The notes under the pieces are model-generated. The model saw only the letters and a program-made list of their open reading frames with translations. It was not told where the DNA came from and ran no database searches. This document shows positions 60,208 through 64,000 of a DNA stretch of 64,000 nucleotides, in pieces; positions within the stretch are counted from its first letter, which is position 1, and each line of letters opens with the position of its first letter. The DNA is taken from contig NZ_CP075175.1 of NCBI RefSeq assembly GCF_021223605.1, forward strand, positions 2,138,501 to 2,202,500, read 5' to 3'. The stretch is from Paenibacillus sp. 481. GTDB taxonomy: Bacteria > Bacillota > Bacilli > Paenibacillales > Paenibacillaceae. A program made the position numbers and the translations under genes.

Positions 60208-61311
60208 TTAGTTTGTCACTTTGTACAATAGCAAAATCAACTTTACTAATACCGCATCTGAAAAACTCCGCACATCAAGCCCCGTATCTTGCTTTAGCTT
60301 ATCTAAACGATACAGCAACGTATTGCGGTGAATGTATAAACGCTTCGCCGTTTCACTAACGCTACAATTGTGCTGAAAAAAGGTTACGACCGTGGCCATC
60401 GTCTCCTCATCGACAAAACTGCGCCCTTTCGTAACGACACGTTCTAAAAATTGCTTACGTACCTGCTCAGGAATGCTGAACACGAGCCGCTCTAAATGAA
60501 GCTCCCACGGTAAATGAATATTATCTGCCACATGAAAAGTTCGCCCTAAATATATCGTCTCACGAAGTTGAGACACCACACCAGGCAGCCCTTTATTTGG
60601 AATAGTAGTATAACCAACAGATAATTGACTATCTCCTATCCACTCACTAGCTAACAACTCATATAATCCAAGGCAAAATGAAGTCAATGTATCTTCAATA
60701 GACTCCATTTCGTCCGTTTCCTCATCTTGTTCACTCGACCATATTAGCGAGTGTGGGCAAAGTATTAACCATTCTTTTTCTTCAAGCGGTATAAGTACGT
60801 ACTCTCCTCCAAAATAGGAACGTAGCAGCTTATATAACTCTGCATAGTCAGTGTCCCTTCCATGGTCGGATATAAGCAAAAAAGGAACAAACTCTGCACA
60901 CAGCCTCTTTTTTAATTGCAGCGTATCAGGTACTTCTGACCCAAGTTGTCGCAGCTCCAATTGCTCATGAATCCATGAGGATAGCTGAGTAGCCTGTACC
61001 TTTACCTCATCCGCTGCGCGCAATGAAGTATTTTTTAGTGGTCGCTCTACACGAATCAACCAGTCCATCAGCTGTAATTCTGACGCTGACAGCGTGGCTT
61101 CTGAAGCAAGCAAAAACGTTATCATGTCTTCTTCTTCGTTCCATTTATAATAAATAAGATCATTAATACGAACTCCAACAACTAGTTCTCCATCTGTATA
61201 AGGCTGGGCTTTTTCCTGCAACTTTCGCCATTGCTTTATCGACAAATGTTGTACCGATATTTCTACTCCGCTAATTTGTTTAAGCTTTTCTGTCACAAAA
61301 TCTAAATTCAT
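60208..61311 (-). CDS. PucR/CdaR-type transcriptional regulator
   Basis: A 367-residue regulator with an N-terminal and central sensory part of unknown ligand and a C-terminal PucR/CdaR-type helix-turn-helix (about residues 308-358): NCSVSETAKRLYIHRNTLLYRLDKLKQDTG. It is encoded just upstream of msmX, 109 bases away and in the same direction, so it may control it. The ribosome binding site is weak (AGGCTGAG). Its ligand cannot be guessed from the sequence. Confidence 0.8.
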   Translation of the reverse strand: MNLDFVTEKLKQISGVEISVQHLSIKQWRKLQEKAQPYTDGELVVGVRINDLIYYKWNEEEDMITFLLASEATLSASELQLMDWLIRVERPLKNTSLRAADEVKVQATQLSSWIHEQLELRQLGSEVPDTLQLKKRLCAEFVPFLLISDHGRDTDYAELYKLLRSYFGGEYVLIPLEEKEWLILCPHSLIWSSEQDEETDEMESIEDTLTSFCLGLYELLASEWIGDSQLSVGYTTIPNKGLPGVVSQLRETIYLGRTFHVADNIHLPWELHLERLVFSIPEQVRKQFLERVVTKGRSFVDEETMATVVTFFQHNCSVSETAKRLYIHRNTLLYRLDKLKQDTGLDVRSFSDAVLVKLILLLYKVTN

Positions 61312-61429
61312 TTTGCTCAGCCTACTTTACATCACATTTTAACATCACAATTGATTGTATTTTAACACATGTTAACCTCGTAATGACAAACACAACCCGT
61401 CCATATTGCTTTCTATTAAAATAAACACA

Positions 61430-61466
61430 AAAAAGACTTGTGATTAGTAGTTCACAAGCCTTTTTC
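61430..61466 (-). terminator. second terminator of the tRNA cluster
   Basis: ACTTGTGA pairs with TCACAAG around a short loop and is followed on the minus strand by six T. It stands downstream of the terminator at 61520-61549 and would catch read-through. Confidence 0.65.
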
Positions 61467-61519
61467 CATTCCAAATATGTAATTAAATAGTGAACTAATC
61501 TCAACTATTTTATAAAAAA

Positions 61520-61549
61520 CAAAAAAACTTCAGATATTCACTGAAGTTT
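61520..61549 (-). terminator. terminator of the rRNA-tRNA operon
   Basis: AAACTTCAG (61525-61533) pairs perfectly with CTGAAGTTT (61541-61549) around a seven-base loop, followed by seven T on the minus strand. It lies 14 bases after tRNA-Lys. Confidence 0.9.
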
Positions 61550-61562
61550 GAAAATTAAAAAC

Positions 61563-61638
61563 TGGTGAGCCATGTAGGACTCGAACCTACGACACCCTGA
61601 TTAAAAGTCAGGTGCTCTACCAACTGAGCTAATGGCTC
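61563..61638 (-). tRNA. tRNA-Lys (anticodon TTT)
   Basis: 76 bases with an encoded CCA. Acceptor stem GAGCCAT pairs with ATGGCTC; the anticodon loop CTTTTAA gives TTT; standard T arm GGTTCGAGTCC. Last tRNA of the cluster. Confidence 0.97.
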
Positions 61639-61643
61639 GTAAA

Positions 61644-61729
61644 TGGTGGAGGATGATGGATTCGAACCACCGAACCCGTAAGGGAGCAGATTTACAGTCT
61701 GATGCGTTTGGCCACTTCGCTAATCCTCC
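61644..61729 (-). tRNA. tRNA-Tyr (anticodon GTA)
   Basis: 86 bases with encoded CCA and a long variable arm, as expected for tRNA-Tyr in bacteria. Acceptor stem GGAGGAT pairs with ATCCTCC; loop CTGTAAA gives GTA. Confidence 0.97.
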
Positions 61730-61739
61730 ATGATTTACA

Positions 61740-61815
<76 letters not shown>

Positions 61816-61835
61816 GCAATATATGCGGTTTTCGA

Positions 61836-61871
61836 CAAAAAAATAAAGTGTAGGAGTTAATTCCTCCACTT
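61836..61871 (-). terminator. terminator-like hairpin inside the tRNA cluster
   Basis: Between tRNA-Asp and tRNA-Phe, AAGTG-AGGA pairs with CTCCT-CACTT (61846-61871) and the minus-strand reading continues TTATTTTTTT. It could reduce expression of the three downstream tRNAs (Phe, Tyr, Lys). Confidence 0.6.
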
Positions 61872-61884
61872 ACTAGAGTAAAAA

Positions 61885-61961
61885 TGGCGGAGCTGACGGG
61901 ATTCGAACCCGCGGTCTCCTGCGTGACAGGCAGGCATGTTAGGCCTCTACACCACAGCTCC
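61885..61961 (-). tRNA. tRNA-Asp (anticodon GTC)
   Basis: 77 bases with encoded CCA. Acceptor stem GGAGCTG pairs with CAGCTCC; loop CTGTCAC gives GTC. Confidence 0.97.
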
Positions 61962-61974
61962 TCAAATTTTTACA

Positions 61975-62050
<76 letters not shown>

Positions 62051-62057
62051 AAAATAA

Positions 62058-62133
62058 TGGTGGACGCTGACGGGATCGAACCGCCGACCCTCTGCTTGTA
62101 AGGCAGATGCTCTCCCAGCTGAGCTAAGCGTCC
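62058..62133 (-). tRNA. tRNA-Val (anticodon TAC)
   Basis: 76 bases with encoded CCA. Acceptor stem GGACGCT pairs with AGCGTCC; loop CTTACAA gives TAC. Confidence 0.95.
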
Positions 62134-62160
62134 ATATGGGTATATTAAAGATAAGATTTG

Positions 62161-62237
62161 TGGTAGCGGCGGAGGGAGTCGAACCCACGACCTCACGGGT
62201 ATGAACCGTACGCTCTAGCCAGCTGAGCTACACCGCC
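62161..62237 (-). tRNA. tRNA-Met (anticodon CAT, elongator type)
   Basis: 77 bases with encoded CCA. Acceptor stem GGCGGTG; loop TTCATAC gives CAT. The acceptor stem begins G-C paired, unlike initiator tRNA, and resembles elongator tRNA-Met of B. subtilis. A lysidine-modified tRNA-Ile is the alternative for a CAT anticodon. Confidence 0.9.
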
Positions 62238-62259
62238 ACACTATTCACTTAAAAAATCA

Positions 62260-62348
62260 TGGCGGAGAGAGAGGGATTCGAACCCTCGCGGCTGTGACAC
62301 CCTAACGCTTTAGCAAAGCGTCCCCTTCGGCCTCTTGGGTATCTCCCC
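62260..62348 (-). tRNA. tRNA-Ser (anticodon GCT)
   Basis: 89 bases with encoded CCA and a long variable arm typical of class II tRNA. Acceptor stem GGGGAGA pairs with TCTCTCC (one G-U). Loop TTGCTAA gives GCT. First tRNA after the 23S gene. Confidence 0.95.
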
Positions 62349-62473
62349 ACGTTTAAGGCAGGTTTCACACTTGTCCACCGTATTATAAGTGATTCAAGAT
62401 AGAAATTCAAGACTTGCGCCCTGAAAACTGATCGTGAAAGGTAAATCGTCACTTCGAATCATCTTGCTTATTT

Positions 62474-64000
<1,527 letters not shown>

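Overview
The window looks like a chromosomal segment of a Paenibacillus-type Firmicute. The evidence is the glycolytic cggR-gap-pgk order with a CggR-type operator, the glk-rapZ-glmR-whiA-crh block, the hprK-lgt-ppaX-yvoF block, a hisZ-hisG histidine operon, strong GGAGG ribosome binding sites, CBM5/12-bearing secreted enzymes and a Gram-positive type Pel polysaccharide cluster. Genus is inferred from gene content only; species is not determined.

Layout. 1-3800: central glycolysis on the minus strand (pgk cut by the left edge, gap, cggR). 3890-5520: a TetR regulator and a paired SMR efflux pump. 5580-10370: a visibly AT-richer, compact plus-strand island with three thioredoxin-fold-type proteins (one without a CxxC pair), a MauE-like membrane redox protein, a protein of unknown family, an ABC exporter without a leader peptidase domain, and two tandem leaderless peptides of 70 and 72 residues, each with ten cysteines in nearly the same frame. 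I read this as a dedicated biosynthesis, oxidation and export system for disulfide-rich bacteriocin-like peptides, and it is the most interesting part of the window. 10676-12250: an AbiEii-like nucleotidyltransferase with an unknown partner. 12540-13650: tRNA-Arg(CCG) and clpP with a CtsR box.

13656-25180: an eight-gene minus-strand operon for Pel-type exopolysaccharide (epimerase-PelD fusion, PelE, PelA-type deacetylase, PelF, PelG) extended by a CotH lipoprotein, a VTC-domain protein and a DUF4956 membrane protein. Divergent from it are a secreted GH114-like hydrolase and an M60 metallopeptidase with a chitin-binding module. 29863-33790: a spermidine/putrescine ABC transporter operon (potABCD) with a terminator in its leader. 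33940-34805: a SIMPL-domain protein. 34994-39350: glk-rapZ-glmR-whiA-crh. 39487-42615: trxB and a TPR protein with a C-terminal helix-turn-helix. 42990-49900: the complete his operon hisZ-G-D-B-H-A-F-IE. 50034-55974: acyltransferase, polysaccharide deacetylase, then yvoF, ppaX, lgt and hprK. 56390-58865: secreted chitinase and a DoxX protein. 58977-61311: orphan MsmX-type ATPase and a PucR/CdaR-like regulator. 61520-64000: the 3' part of an rRNA operon (23S running off the right edge) followed by eight tRNA genes, with no 5S gene between 23S and the tRNAs.

Carbon control links several parts: CggR on gap, a Crh-type protein beside GlmR/RapZ, and HPr kinase HprK elsewhere in the window. Starts were moved from the longest reading frame to the start best supported by a ribosome binding site where these disagreed; each case is noted. 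No computation or database search was run.
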